A DNA stretch of 64,000 nt. Origin: Nitratireductor indicus C115. GTDB taxonomy: Bacteria > Pseudomonadota > Alphaproteobacteria > Rhizobiales > Rhizobiaceae. The notes beneath the pieces were generated by a model. That model was not told the DNA's origin, ran no database searches, and saw only the letters and a list, made by a program, of their open reading frames with translations. The DNA lies in assembly GCF_000300515.1 (NCBI RefSeq), contig NZ_AMSI01000009.1:154626-218625 (forward strand), read 5' to 3'. Both the position numbers and the translations under genes were made by a program. Of this stretch, positions 35,580 to 44,207 are shown one piece after another; the stretch's first letter is position 1, and each line of letters begins with the position of its first letter.

Positions 35580-36500
35580 ATGTTGAACGACATCAATCTC
35601 AACCTGTTGCGATCCTTCTTCATGATCGCGGAGGAGCGCAGCCTCACACGGGCGGCGGCGCGACTCAACATGAGCCAGCCTTCCGTGAGCCAGGCATTGC
35701 AAAGGCTCGAAGAGCAGCTTGCGTGCCAGCTTGTTCTGCGCGGCAGCCGCAAGTTCGAACTGACGGCGCGCGGGCAACGCGTCTATCAGGAATGCAGCGA
35801 GATTTTCCGCTCGGTGGAGCGGATCGGCCAGCTCACCCAGGAGAGATATGTCGAGGAGTTCGGCGAGCTTCGTCTGCAGATCATCTCCAACCTGGAATCA
35901 TCGCTGATCGACGAGGCGCTGCGCCTTTATCATCAGCGGCATCCCTCGGTTACCTGGGTAATCGAAGTGCAGAACAGCCAGGAGACGGTGAGGCGCATTC
36001 AGACGGAGAAATGCGGCATCGGCCTTTGCCTTCTCGCGCGCCCGGTCTTCAGCCTGAATTGCGAGCTTCTGTTCCGTGAGGATTTCAGCGTCTATTGCGG
36101 CGCGGAACACCCGTTCTTCGGACGCAAGGAGGTGGAGAAACGGGAGCTGCGGCAGGAATCCTTCGTCTCCTTCACCTGCGCCACCAAGGGCATGGGGCTC
36201 GAACCCATGACGGTGCTGAGCGAGAGCCTGGGGCTGGGCGAACGCATCAGCGGCGAAAGCCCCAATCTGGAGGAAGTGCGCCGCATGATCGTGGCCGGGC
36301 TGGGGATCGGCATCCTGCCGGTCACCGCAGCCCAGGACGAGGTCGCAAAGGGGCTCTTGTGGCCGCTCGAAATCAAGGACTTTCCGCTTGGGGCGGACGT
36401 GTTTCTCGTCACGCATCCCGAGTGCGAATATTCGCCCGCAGAACAACGCTTCCTTGAATTGGTCTGCGAGTTGCGCGGGCTGTATCCGGACATGCACTGA
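35580..36500 (+). CDS. LysR family transcriptional regulator
   Basis: 306 residues. The N-terminal HTH is DINLNLLRSFFMIAEERSLTRAAARLNMSQPSVSQALQRLEEQL, followed by the substrate-binding domain (ELRLQIISNLESSLIDEALRLYHQRHP, MIVAGLGIGILPV). It lies 102 bases after the aldehyde dehydrogenase and is convergent with the amidohydrolase gene. Which unit it controls is unclear. Confidence 0.93.
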   Translation: MLNDINLNLLRSFFMIAEERSLTRAAARLNMSQPSVSQALQRLEEQLACQLVLRGSRKFELTARGQRVYQECSEIFRSVERIGQLTQERYVEEFGELRLQIISNLESSLIDEALRLYHQRHPSVTWVIEVQNSQETVRRIQTEKCGIGLCLLARPVFSLNCELLFREDFSVYCGAEHPFFGRKEVEKRELRQESFVSFTCATKGMGLEPMTVLSESLGLGERISGESPNLEEVRRMIVAGLGIGILPVTAAQDEVAKGLLWPLEIKDFPLGADVFLVTHPECEYSPAEQRFLELVCELRGLYPDMH

Positions 36501-36531
36501 AGGCGCATGACCCCTGCCTGTCCGGCCGCTT

Positions 36532-37776
36532 TCACCGGTCGGCGCGCGCCACCACGGCATGCAGCAGAACGTTCACGCCCGGCTCGAGATCGGCGCGGTC
36601 GCAATTCTCCTCGTTGTTGTGGGTGATGCCGCCCTTGCAGGGCGTGAAGATCATCGCTGTCGGGCAATGGCGGGCCAGGAAATAGGCGTCGTGACCGGCC
36701 TGGGACTGGATGTCGCGCCAGTCATAGCCCATGCGGACCGCTTCTTCCCGGATACCGTCGACCATTGCGCGGTCGAAAATGTCTCCGCCCCAGAACCATT
36801 CGTCCTCGATGACGGCCTCGCAGCCGGCGCGCGCAGCGCTTTCGAAGACGGCGCGGCGCATCTTTTCTCCCATCACCCGTGCGGTGGCGGGGTCGGGATG
36901 GCGCACGTCGCAGATCGCCTGGGCCGTGTCGGAAAGGATGCCGGGTTTGTTCGGCCAGGCAGCGAGCCGCGCGCCGGTGGCCTTACCGTCACCGATGGCG
37001 AAATCCCAGCCGATATCGTCGACGGCGGTCAGCCAGCGGGCGCCGGCGATCAGGGCATTGCGGCGCAGGTCCATCGGGGTTGGACCGGTATGTGCCGTCT
37101 TGCCTGAAAAACGCACGCGCATGCCGTAGCTCGGGTAGCCGCCCGTCACTACACCCACATCGCGCCTTTCCAGATCGAGGATGGGTCCCTGCTCGATGTG
37201 CAACTCGTAATAGGCGTCGATCTCGCCGGCCTCGCAGGGCTTGTTGCCATTGTAGCCGATGCGTTCGAGTTCGGAGCCGAAACGCGCGCCATCGTCTGAG
37301 ATCAGATCCTTGACCCACTCGACGTCATAAGCACCCACAAAGCAGCCCGAGGCGACCATGGGGGGCGAAAAACGCGCGCCTTCCTCGTTCGTCCAGTCGA
37401 CGACCACGATGGGGCGCTTGGTAACGTGCCCGACATCGTTGAGTGTGCGGACCACTTCCAGCCCTGCCAGAACCCCCGCAATGCCATCGAACCTGCCACC
37501 ATTGATCTGGGTGTCGAGATGGCTGCCGATCAGGATGGGAGGCAGCGAGGGATCCGTGCCTTCACGCCTTGCGAAGATATTGCCCAGCTCATCGATCTCG
37601 ACGGAGAGTCCTGCGTCGCGGCACCAGTTCACGAAGAGATCGCGCATCGTGCGGTCGTCGTCGGTCAAGGTAAGCCGGGCCAACCCTCCCTCGCGTCCGC
37701 GTCCGATTTCGGCGGAACTCTCGATCGTCGACCAGTAGCGGTCGATGTTGATGCGTGTGTTCGATGCGAACGACAT
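36532..37776 (-). CDS. Zn-dependent amidohydrolase of the hydantoinase/carbamoylase family (M20)
   Basis: 414 residues. The metal motifs of the amidase/carbamoylase group are present: LIGSHLDTQINGGRFDGIAGVLAG, VVDWTNEEGARFSPPMVASG, YYELHIEQGPILD and the C-terminal SQAGHDAYFLARHCPTAMIFTPCKGGITHNNEE. Members hydrolyse N-carbamoyl amino acids, allantoate, ureidoglycolate or ureidopropionate. The gene is downstream of a DctPQM TRAP system on the same strand, suggesting uptake and hydrolysis of a carbamoyl or amide compound. Confidence 0.92.
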   Translation of the reverse strand: MSFASNTRINIDRYWSTIESSAEIGRGREGGLARLTLTDDDRTMRDLFVNWCRDAGLSVEIDELGNIFARREGTDPSLPPILIGSHLDTQINGGRFDGIAGVLAGLEVVRTLNDVGHVTKRPIVVVDWTNEEGARFSPPMVASGCFVGAYDVEWVKDLISDDGARFGSELERIGYNGNKPCEAGEIDAYYELHIEQGPILDLERRDVGVVTGGYPSYGMRVRFSGKTAHTGPTPMDLRRNALIAGARWLTAVDDIGWDFAIGDGKATGARLAAWPNKPGILSDTAQAICDVRHPDPATARVMGEKMRRAVFESAARAGCEAVIEDEWFWGGDIFDRAMVDGIREEAVRMGYDWRDIQSQAGHDAYFLARHCPTAMIFTPCKGGITHNNEENCDRADLEPGVNVLLHAVVARADR

Positions 37777-37809
37777 GGTTCACCTTTCAAAGCGATTACA
37801 GGGATAGCG

Positions 37810-39090
37810 TCACATACCGAAGGTCATGAGGGACATGAGGCCGGGGAAGAGAACCAGAAGAACCATGATGAATATCATGACGCCGAGGAAGGGCAGGAGA
37901 TAGCGGAAAGACGCGGCCATCGGTATGCCGCCGGTGCGGCATGCCGCCATGAGGTCGATGCCGAGTGGCGGCGTGTTGGCGCCGATTGCCAGATTGATGG
38001 TCAGAAGCACACCGAAATAGACGGGGTCGATCTCGTAGGCGCGCATCACGGGCATGAATACGGGGGCCAGAATGAGAATGATGGCGATGGATTCCATGAA
38101 GGTTCCCAGAACCAGAACGGCAAGCATCATCAAAAGCAGGGCCAGCGTGGCGCTGCCGGTAGCGCCGGTTATCGCGTTGACCACCAGTTGCGGTACCTGC
38201 TCGACGGTCAGGATCCATCCGAAAACGGAGGCTGCGGCGATGACGATGAGTATGGAGCCGGTCATCTCCGTGGTTTCGCGCAAAAGGTCGAAAATCTTCG
38301 CGAAAGTCAGCTTGCGGTAGACGAAAGCACCGACCAGGAAAGCATAGGCGACGCCGATGCCGGCAGCCTCGGTCGGTGTAAAGACACCGAAACGAATGCC
38401 GCCGACGATGATAATCGGGGCAAGCAGGGCGAAGATGGATTCGCGCAGCGCCGTCAAAAACCGCGCCCACGAAAATGGCTCGCCGCCCTTCCAGCCATTC
38501 CTGCGCGAAATCCACCAGGCAACCACCATCAGGCCGAGGCCCAAGAGGATGCCCGGACCGATCGAGTGAACGAAGAGCTGGCCGATCGACGTGCCCGTGG
38601 CGGTTCCATAGACGATCAGCACGATGGATGGCGGTATGACGGTGCCCAGCGAGCCGGCGCATCCAAGGCCGGCTGCCGAAAAGCCCGGATGATAGCCGCG
38701 CTCCTTCATGGCGGGCAGCAGCATGGAGCCGATGGCCACCACATCGGCGACGCCGGAACCCGAAAGAGAGCCGAACATCATGCAGGCGGCGATCATCACG
38801 ATAGCGAGGCCGCCCGTACGCTGGCCGACCGCAGCCGCGCACAGATTGACGATGCGCGGGGCCAGTCCTCCATGCACCATCAGGAGGCCGGCAAGAAGAA
38901 AGAGAGGGATTGCCAAAAGCGTGAAACTGTCGATGCCGGCCACCATGCGCTGGGCGACAACCATGACCGGAAGGGCGTTGCCGACCAGGAGATAGGCAAC
39001 CGAGGAGAGAGCCAGCGCGATGACGATGGGCGCATCGATCAAAAGCAGGAGAATGAAGACGACAAACAGAACGATCAGGGCGAGGCTCAT
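37810..39090 (-). CDS. dctM: TRAP transporter large permease DctM
   Basis: 426 residues, about 12 helices. DctM motifs: RMVAGIDSFTLLAIPLFLLAGLLMVHGG, SGSGVADVVAIGSMLLPAMKERGY, GTVIPPSIVLIVYG and GANTPPLGIDLMAACRTGGIPM. The start overlaps the dctQ stop as ATGA. It forms the substrate channel with DctQ and receives ligand from DctP. Confidence 0.96.
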   Translation of the reverse strand: MSLALIVLFVVFILLLLIDAPIVIALALSSVAYLLVGNALPVMVVAQRMVAGIDSFTLLAIPLFLLAGLLMVHGGLAPRIVNLCAAAVGQRTGGLAIVMIAACMMFGSLSGSGVADVVAIGSMLLPAMKERGYHPGFSAAGLGCAGSLGTVIPPSIVLIVYGTATGTSIGQLFVHSIGPGILLGLGLMVVAWWISRRNGWKGGEPFSWARFLTALRESIFALLAPIIIVGGIRFGVFTPTEAAGIGVAYAFLVGAFVYRKLTFAKIFDLLRETTEMTGSILIVIAAASVFGWILTVEQVPQLVVNAITGATGSATLALLLMMLAVLVLGTFMESIAIILILAPVFMPVMRAYEIDPVYFGVLLTINLAIGANTPPLGIDLMAACRTGGIPMAASFRYLLPFLGVMIFIMVLLVLFPGLMSLMTFGM

Positions 39091-39563
39091 TTGCGCAGCT
39101 CCGCAAAGGCAAGGGCGACGAACGCGAAGACGGCGGTTACCGGAAGCGCGAGATAGACAAGACCGGCTGGCCAGCTCATCACGGTGGTTTCATGCGACCA
39201 GGTCAGCACGGTGATCTTCCATCCCGACCAGAAAACGACGACCAGGAAGAGGAAGGTCGCCAGATGCGCGAGCGCGGACAGGACCCTGCGAAAGCGGCCG
39301 GGTGCAACCATGAGATCGGTCAGTCCGGCGCACAGATGCGTGCCGCGAATGAAGGCGGAAACGGCGCCGACGAACGTCACCCAGATCAGGAGCAGGCGGG
39401 GGATTTCCTCCGACCAGCGCGGTGTGAAGGAGAAGACGTAACGGCAGATGACGACATAGACGATCATGCAGGCGAAGACGGCGATGCCCGCAGCCCCGAC
39501 AGCCCGCGCCAGCCTGTCGATGGCATTTGCAACCCGCGACTGCGGAACCGATGTATCCGACAT
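39087..39563 (-). CDS. dctQ: TRAP transporter small permease DctQ
   Basis: 158 residues from the ATG at 39563 (MSDTSVPQ). Four hydrophobic helices and the family pattern VICRYVFSFTPRWSEEIPRLLLIWVTFVGAVSAFIRGTHL are present. An upstream in-frame extension would cross a short direct repeat and has no family support. Confidence 0.93.
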   Translation of the reverse strand: MSDTSVPQSRVANAIDRLARAVGAAGIAVFACMIVYVVICRYVFSFTPRWSEEIPRLLLIWVTFVGAVSAFIRGTHLCAGLTDLMVAPGRFRRVLSALAHLATFLFLVVVFWSGWKITVLTWSHETTVMSWPAGLVYLALPVTAVFAFVALAFAELRK

Positions 39564-39591
39564 GTCAACCTCGCTGACTTGGTAGTGCCCT

Positions 39592-39619
39592 GGACTGGGC
39601 AGTACCCCGGACTGGGCAG
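39592..39619. repeat. Two-copy direct repeat between dctP and dctQ
   Basis: GGACTGGGCAG occurs at 39592-39602 and again at 39609-39619, a 17-base unit repeated twice with small differences in the spacer. It lies in the 182-base gap between the binding-protein and small-permease genes. The function is unknown. Confidence 0.6.
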
Positions 39620-39745
39620 CGCCCTGTCTTTGCGTTTCCTCATCGAGGCGGAGACCGGGTGGTTTCATCCGGTCGCGAAACGCTCTGGAGCACTTGTCCT
39701 GAACGGCGGAAGGGCCGGCCCGGCGTGGCGAACCGGCCTTCGGGA

Positions 39746-40744
39746 TTACTTGCGGTAGCGATCCATCACAGCAAGGAGTTCAGGGCCGAAGACATCCTTC
39801 TGGCTTTCCCAGATGGGTTGCAGAGCCTCGATGAAGGCAGCCTTGTCAACATCGTTGAACTGCATGCCCTTCGACTTCAGTTTCTCCATGAGTGCGGTCT
39901 CGCTGTCAGCGATCATCTGTCGCTGGGCATTACCCCATTTGACGGCAGCTTCTTTCACCACGGCCTGGTCCTCGGGCGAAATCTGCGCCCAGGTGACGCT
40001 CGATACGGTGAGGCAGGCGGCGCCCCAGATGTGGCCCGTCATGGAGACGTATTTCTGCACTTCGAAGAAGGAGGCGGAATCGATGATGGAAAGCGGGTTT
40101 TCCTGCGCATCGAACACGCCCTGCTGGAGCGCGGAATAGAGTTCGCCGAAAGACAGCGGTGCCGGCTGCGCGCCGAGCAGTTCGAACGTGGCGAGGCGCA
40201 CCTTGTCGGGTGTCACCCGGATTTTGAGACCTTCGAGATCGGCGGGCTTTTCGATCGGGCGGACATTGTTGGTGATGTTGCGGAAGCCGTTCTCCCACCA
40301 GCCCAAAACCTCTATGCCCTTGGGACGCAAGAGGTCGGAAAGGGCCGTGCCGAGGTCGCCATCGAGCGCGGCGAATGCCTGTTCGCGGCTGGTCCATGCA
40401 TAGGGCATCTCGATGATGCCGAATTTCGGCTCGACGAACTGGAACGAGCCGCTTCCGATGAGGCCTGCCTGGATCGTGCCGATCTGCATGCCCTCGATGA
40501 CTTCCTTCTCCGTGCCCAGCTGGCCGGAAGGGAAGACCTCGATCTTGACGCGGCCCTCGGTCTTTTCGGCAACGTCCTTGGCGAACCCGGTCGCGGCCTC
40601 ATGCCAGCTATGGGTATCGGCAAGCACATGGCCGAGGCGAATGGTGGTTTCGGCAGATGCCGGAGACTGAGTGGACAGGCCAAGGAAGCCTGCCAGAACG
40701 GCGGCCGAAACACTGCGGATAATGGTTGAAGTTCCCAATTTCAT
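39746..40744 (-). CDS. dctP: TRAP transporter substrate-binding protein DctP
   Basis: 332 residues from the ATG at 40744, after GAGGGTG. A signal peptide (SVSAAVLAGFLGLSTQSPASA) precedes the DctP domain: TTIRLGHVLADTHSWHEAATGFAKDVAEKTEGRVKIEVFPSGQLG, then EGLKIRVTPDKVRLATFELLGAQPAPLSFGELYSALQQGVFDAQENP with the conserved carboxylate-binding Arg. The ligand is an organic acid, not identifiable here. The unit dctP-dctQ-dctM-amidohydrolase reads as one minus-strand operon. Confidence 0.95.
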   Translation of the reverse strand: MKLGTSTIIRSVSAAVLAGFLGLSTQSPASAETTIRLGHVLADTHSWHEAATGFAKDVAEKTEGRVKIEVFPSGQLGTEKEVIEGMQIGTIQAGLIGSGSFQFVEPKFGIIEMPYAWTSREQAFAALDGDLGTALSDLLRPKGIEVLGWWENGFRNITNNVRPIEKPADLEGLKIRVTPDKVRLATFELLGAQPAPLSFGELYSALQQGVFDAQENPLSIIDSASFFEVQKYVSMTGHIWGAACLTVSSVTWAQISPEDQAVVKEAAVKWGNAQRQMIADSETALMEKLKSKGMQFNDVDKAAFIEALQPIWESQKDVFGPELLAVMDRYRK

Positions 40745-40890
40745 GTCACCCTCTTGTTGTTGTGTTTGTTCCAGCAAACATTAATCGGAGAGGGTGTCGG
40801 CAAGCGCAAATAGACGGGCGCAATGGCAAACATTGCATCCGCTTATGGAAACGACATGTCTTTTCGACCGTTTTCCGGGCAGCGGTTGCC

Positions 40891-41283
40891 TCAGTCGACA
40901 GTCGCAATGCATTCGATCTCGATGTCGAAATGCGTCCATGGCCTGATGGTCACGCAGCTTCTTGCCGGGAAGCCATTGGGGAAATACTCGCGGTAAACCG
41001 CATTCATGGGGCCTGCGAAATCATTGTCCGTGATGAATACGAGTGACTTGAAAACGCGCTCGAAGGAAGAGTCGGCATGACGCAGCGTGACACCGAGGGC
41101 CTCCATGCAAGCCCTTGTCTGCGTTGTGATATCGCCTTTGACGATTTCGCCCGACTTCAGGTCTATCGGCGGCATGCCGCAGGTGTAGAGAAGCCCGTCG
41201 ACGCGCGTCAGAGCGGAAGTGGGGGCGCCGAGCCTGCGAATGGCGTCGGAAATGACAGGGATTTCGATGATCTCGTGTTTCAT
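40891..41283 (-). CDS. RidA family enamine/imine deaminase
   Basis: 130 residues with the YjgF/YER057c/UK114 fold pattern: YTCGMPPIDLKSGEIVKGDITTQTRACMEALGVTLRHADSSFERVFKSLVFITD and GFPARSCVTIRP, with the conserved Arg that contacts the substrate carboxylate. It probably hydrolyses reactive 2-aminoacrylate-like imines. It is 147 bases upstream of dctP on the same strand and may belong to that catabolic unit. Confidence 0.9.
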   Translation of the reverse strand: MKHEIIEIPVISDAIRRLGAPTSALTRVDGLLYTCGMPPIDLKSGEIVKGDITTQTRACMEALGVTLRHADSSFERVFKSLVFITDNDFAGPMNAVYREYFPNGFPARSCVTIRPWTHFDIEIECIATVD

Positions 41284-41487
41284 GGCCAGGGGTCCCGTTG
41301 GGTTGCCTCGTCTCCTATCGGGTGAGGGCGAAGCGATCTATCTCCATCCTTATGCGTATTTATGCAACGTCAGGCTGGTCTGCCCGGAGGAGAGGCGCAA
41401 CCAGGCTGCCGCAGGCTGCGTCGGTATGAAAGAGCGAACCCGTTGCTTTCTTGTTTAGAGAAGTGAATCCGCGGCCATCCGGTTAAC

Positions 41488-41539
41488 CTGCTCTTTAGAG
41501 CAGTCGGCTAAACAATGCTTTCAAACAACATTTGAAAGC
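41488..41539. promoter_or_regulatory. Two perfect inverted repeats before the GGDEF/EAL gene
   Basis: CTGCTC-TTTA-GAGCAG (41488-41503) and GCTTTCAAA-CAACA-TTTGAAAGC (41517-41539) are both perfect, with arms of 6 and 9 bases. The second ends 14 bases before the start codon and would overlie the ribosome-binding region. Neither is followed by T-rich sequence. They look like operator or translational control sites. Confidence 0.55.
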
Positions 41540-41553
41540 CGAGCTGATCTAAC

Positions 41554-43464
41554 ATGGCAAACAGAGCGGGCAATGGACTTGAGTTCCGGGTGCGCGCCGA
41601 TCAGCTGGAAGATCTCAAGGCCGGTTTATATTTCTCACTCCCCATCAGCACTGCGCTTTCGGCGCTCATTCTGGCGGTGGAACTGAACGCGGGCGACGGG
41701 GCAAATGTCCTTGTCTGGTTCGCGGTCGTCAATATCATCAATGTTGCGCGCATCATCATTGCCCGTTTCTGCCCCGCCAGCCCTGCCAGGGATGCATCCG
41801 ACTGGTTGCGGATTTACGGCATCCTTGCGTTCTTCTCGGGCGTGGCCTGGTCTTTCATCGCCTATCTGACGGCGGGCTTCACGGCTCCGGAATCGACGGT
41901 GCATCTGCTCATTCTCGCCGGCATCTCGGCTGGAGCCGTGGTCTACGGCGTCTCCTACGCGGTTTCGCCGATCAGTTTCATCACCCCGCCGCTTCTGATC
42001 ACAGCGGCGTGCCTCGCAACGAAGGGAACCGTTGGCGACAGCGTTCTCGCCTTTGCGGTGCTTCTGTTTCTTGCCGGCCTGTTCCGGGGTGTTTTTCTCG
42101 GGCAGGCGCGGTTTCTCGAGACCAGCCGGTTGCGGCACGAGGCGGAGCGCGGCGCGGCTGAGATGGAGCGGATTTCGCGAGAAGACCCTCTGACCGGCAT
42201 GCTCAACAGGCGAGGGCTGGAACATGCCATCGAATCCTTCAACGGCGTCAAAGGACCCTTCATCGCCATCCTGATGGACCTCGACGGGTTCAAATCGGTC
42301 AACGATACCTACGGTCATAAGATCGGCGATCAGCTTCTTACCGAAATCTCCCTCCGGATCAGGGAGGAAGCCGGACCGGAAACGACCATTGCGCGGATTG
42401 GCGGCGACGAATTCGTTCTTCTGCTTCAAAGCCGTGCGGATGCGCCGGACCCGGCGGAACTGGTTACCCGGCTTATCTCAAGGGTCGCGAGCCCCTATCC
42501 CGGCATTGCATCGATCAGGATCGGTGCTTCGGCGGGCATCTATCGTGCCGAACGTCTGCGGCTGACGGAGATTTTGCTGCGTGCCGATATTGCGCTTTAC
42601 ACCGCAAAGCATCGCGGCCGAAATGAGTTCCGCGTCTTTGACGAGGAGCTGGAAGAGGAGTTGAAGCGGCGCCAGTGCATCGAACGTGATCTGCGCGCGG
42701 CAATCGAGACCGGCATGCTGGGCACGTGGTTCCAGCCCATTGTGCAGCTCGATACGGGCGCGGTGGTCGGCTTTGAGGCGCTTTTACGCTGGTGGCATCC
42801 CAGACTCGGCGCGATCGCACCGCCCGAAATCGTCGCGGCGGCTCGCCAGACGGGCATGCTCCAGCTTCTGACCGAGGCGGTGTTCAACAATTGCTGCGGC
42901 ATGATGTGCAACCTGGCTGAAGCCAAATTTCACGGCATTCGGGTGGCCATGAATGTCTCCCCGCGTGAGCTCGAAGCCGGCAATATCGATGATCTCGTCC
43001 TCGATGGCCTGATGGCGCGAGGGTTGCCGCCTTCCATGTTCGAGATAGAGATCACCGAGGAAGCGCCGGTCGATCCCGACCGGGTGGACGAGAAGCTCGG
43101 TCGCCTGGCACATGCCGGCATCTCCATTGCGCTCGACGATTTCGGCACCGGCTTTTCAACCCTGGCCTCACTCAAGGACCGGCGCATCAGCAAGGTGAAG
43201 ATCGACAAGGCGTTCGTGCGGGACCTGCCGAAATCCTCGGAGGACCAGCTGCTCGTGAAGGCGGTGATCGATATCGGCCGGGCGCTGGATATCGATGTCA
43301 TGGCCGAGGGGGTCGAGACCGAGGCCATGCGCTCCGCGCTGCAGTCGCTCGGCTGCCGAATGGCGCAGGGCTATCTCTTTTCCAAGGCTCTTCCTGCAGC
43401 GCAGGCGCTCGATCTCCTGCAAGAAGAGCGTACCCGGCGGCGCAACAGCTCGCAATTGTGCTGA
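41554..43464 (+). CDS. Membrane-bound GGDEF/EAL bifunctional c-di-GMP protein
   Basis: 636 residues. The N-terminal 180 residues hold about five or six membrane helices. GGDEF follows (REDPLTGMLNRRGLEHAI, DLDGFKSVNDTYGHKIGDQLL, ARIGGDEFVLLL with an intact GGDEF signature), then EAL (VGFEALLRWWHP with EAL intact, MNVSPRELEAG, EITEEAPV, ALDDFGTGFSTLASLKDRRISKVKIDKAFV, AEGVETEAM). Both active sites look complete, so it may synthesise or hydrolyse c-di-GMP. Two inverted repeats precede it. Confidence 0.93.
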   Translation: MANRAGNGLEFRVRADQLEDLKAGLYFSLPISTALSALILAVELNAGDGANVLVWFAVVNIINVARIIIARFCPASPARDASDWLRIYGILAFFSGVAWSFIAYLTAGFTAPESTVHLLILAGISAGAVVYGVSYAVSPISFITPPLLITAACLATKGTVGDSVLAFAVLLFLAGLFRGVFLGQARFLETSRLRHEAERGAAEMERISREDPLTGMLNRRGLEHAIESFNGVKGPFIAILMDLDGFKSVNDTYGHKIGDQLLTEISLRIREEAGPETTIARIGGDEFVLLLQSRADAPDPAELVTRLISRVASPYPGIASIRIGASAGIYRAERLRLTEILLRADIALYTAKHRGRNEFRVFDEELEEELKRRQCIERDLRAAIETGMLGTWFQPIVQLDTGAVVGFEALLRWWHPRLGAIAPPEIVAAARQTGMLQLLTEAVFNNCCGMMCNLAEAKFHGIRVAMNVSPRELEAGNIDDLVLDGLMARGLPPSMFEIEITEEAPVDPDRVDEKLGRLAHAGISIALDDFGTGFSTLASLKDRRISKVKIDKAFVRDLPKSSEDQLLVKAVIDIGRALDIDVMAEGVETEAMRSALQSLGCRMAQGYLFSKALPAAQALDLLQEERTRRRNSSQLC

Positions 43465-43518
43465 ACGCCGCTTCGCGTTCTGGCGTATGCCAAGTGAGCT
43501 TGGTGGACGGAGGTGCGT

Positions 43519-43935
43519 TTATTGCTCGGGCTTATTGCCGGCACGCGCCGCGTGATAGGCAAGATCTATGCTGCCTTCCTCGGCCTTGTGGAAGTATTGC
43601 GAGCAAACCAGCCAGCCTTTCAGCGGTCTCAGCAATGCAAGACAGCTCAGGATCGTCAGGGGAACAGTCGTGAAAACGTGAACCCAAAGGGGAAGAGCGA
43701 AGCGCGTCTGAAACCATACGCCGAAAGCCAATGCCGGAACGGCGGCGATGGTCATCGCGAAAAAAGCCGGGCCGTCGGCAGGGTCTGCGAAAGAATAATC
43801 GAGACCGCAAACCTCGCATTTCGGAGCCAGTTTGAGATAACCCTTGAAAAGATGCCCTTCCTGGCAGTTGGGGCAGCGGCCGAGGATGCCGGTTTTCATC
43901 GGATTGTCGGTCGGGACGTAGATTTGTTCGGACAT
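43519..43935 (-). CDS. DUF983 family membrane protein
   Basis: 138 residues from the ATG at 43935 (MSEQIYVP), with GGAGTTC upstream. It has an N-terminal zinc-ribbon-like part (RCPNCQEGHLFKGYLKLAPKCEVCGLDYSFADPADGPAFFAM) and two membrane helices. DUF983 is widespread in alphaproteobacteria and uncharacterised. It is convergent with the GGDEF/EAL gene. Confidence 0.9.
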   Translation of the reverse strand: MSEQIYVPTDNPMKTGILGRCPNCQEGHLFKGYLKLAPKCEVCGLDYSFADPADGPAFFAMTIAAVPALAFGVWFQTRFALPLWVHVFTTVPLTILSCLALLRPLKGWLVCSQYFHKAEEGSIDLAYHAARAGNKPEQ

Positions 43936-43997
43936 GGCTGAACTCCTTCCCGTCTGAAATGAACAAGCCACACCCGGATTCCAATGTGTCATTTGAT

Positions 43998-44037
43998 CAC
44001 GCGGCCAAAAGTCTTGGTCTCGTGCGCAGGCCGCGTG
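43998..44037. repeat. Inverted repeat in the gap before the enolase-superfamily gene
   Basis: CACGCGGCC at 43998-44006 and GGCCGCGTG at 44029-44037 are perfect complements with a 22-base loop. They lie between the divergent DUF983 gene and the catabolic operon. No T run is present. The function is unknown. Confidence 0.45.
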
Positions 44038-44145
44038 AAATCGCGTGTTCCAGCAAATAACGGAAGGTCGAAGAGCTTACCGGCCCTTGGAGTCTGGACG
44101 AACAATCGGGCTTATGTGGCCTTGCAAGGTTGTTTGAATTCAGTA

Positions 44146-44155
44146 TTGTATACAA
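44146..44155. promoter_or_regulatory. GntR-FCD type operator upstream of the enolase-superfamily gene
   Basis: TTGTATACAA is a perfect palindrome matching the T-G-T-x-x-A-C-A type consensus of FadR/FCD GntR regulators. It lies 53 bases before the start at 44208. A close relative occurs at 45409-45418 before the next gene, and a GntR-FCD gene lies in the same cluster at 51764. Confidence 0.65.
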
Positions 44156-44207
44156 ATATGTATGAAGAAGCCGTGGCTGATCGGCGTATCTGGGGGCGCT
44201 GCAATTC

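Noticed and set aside
37426-39156. A 576-codon open frame antisense to the amidohydrolase and dctM genes
   Set aside because: Its protein is low-complexity and His/Asp/Gly rich, with no motif, and spans two well-supported genes on the other strand.
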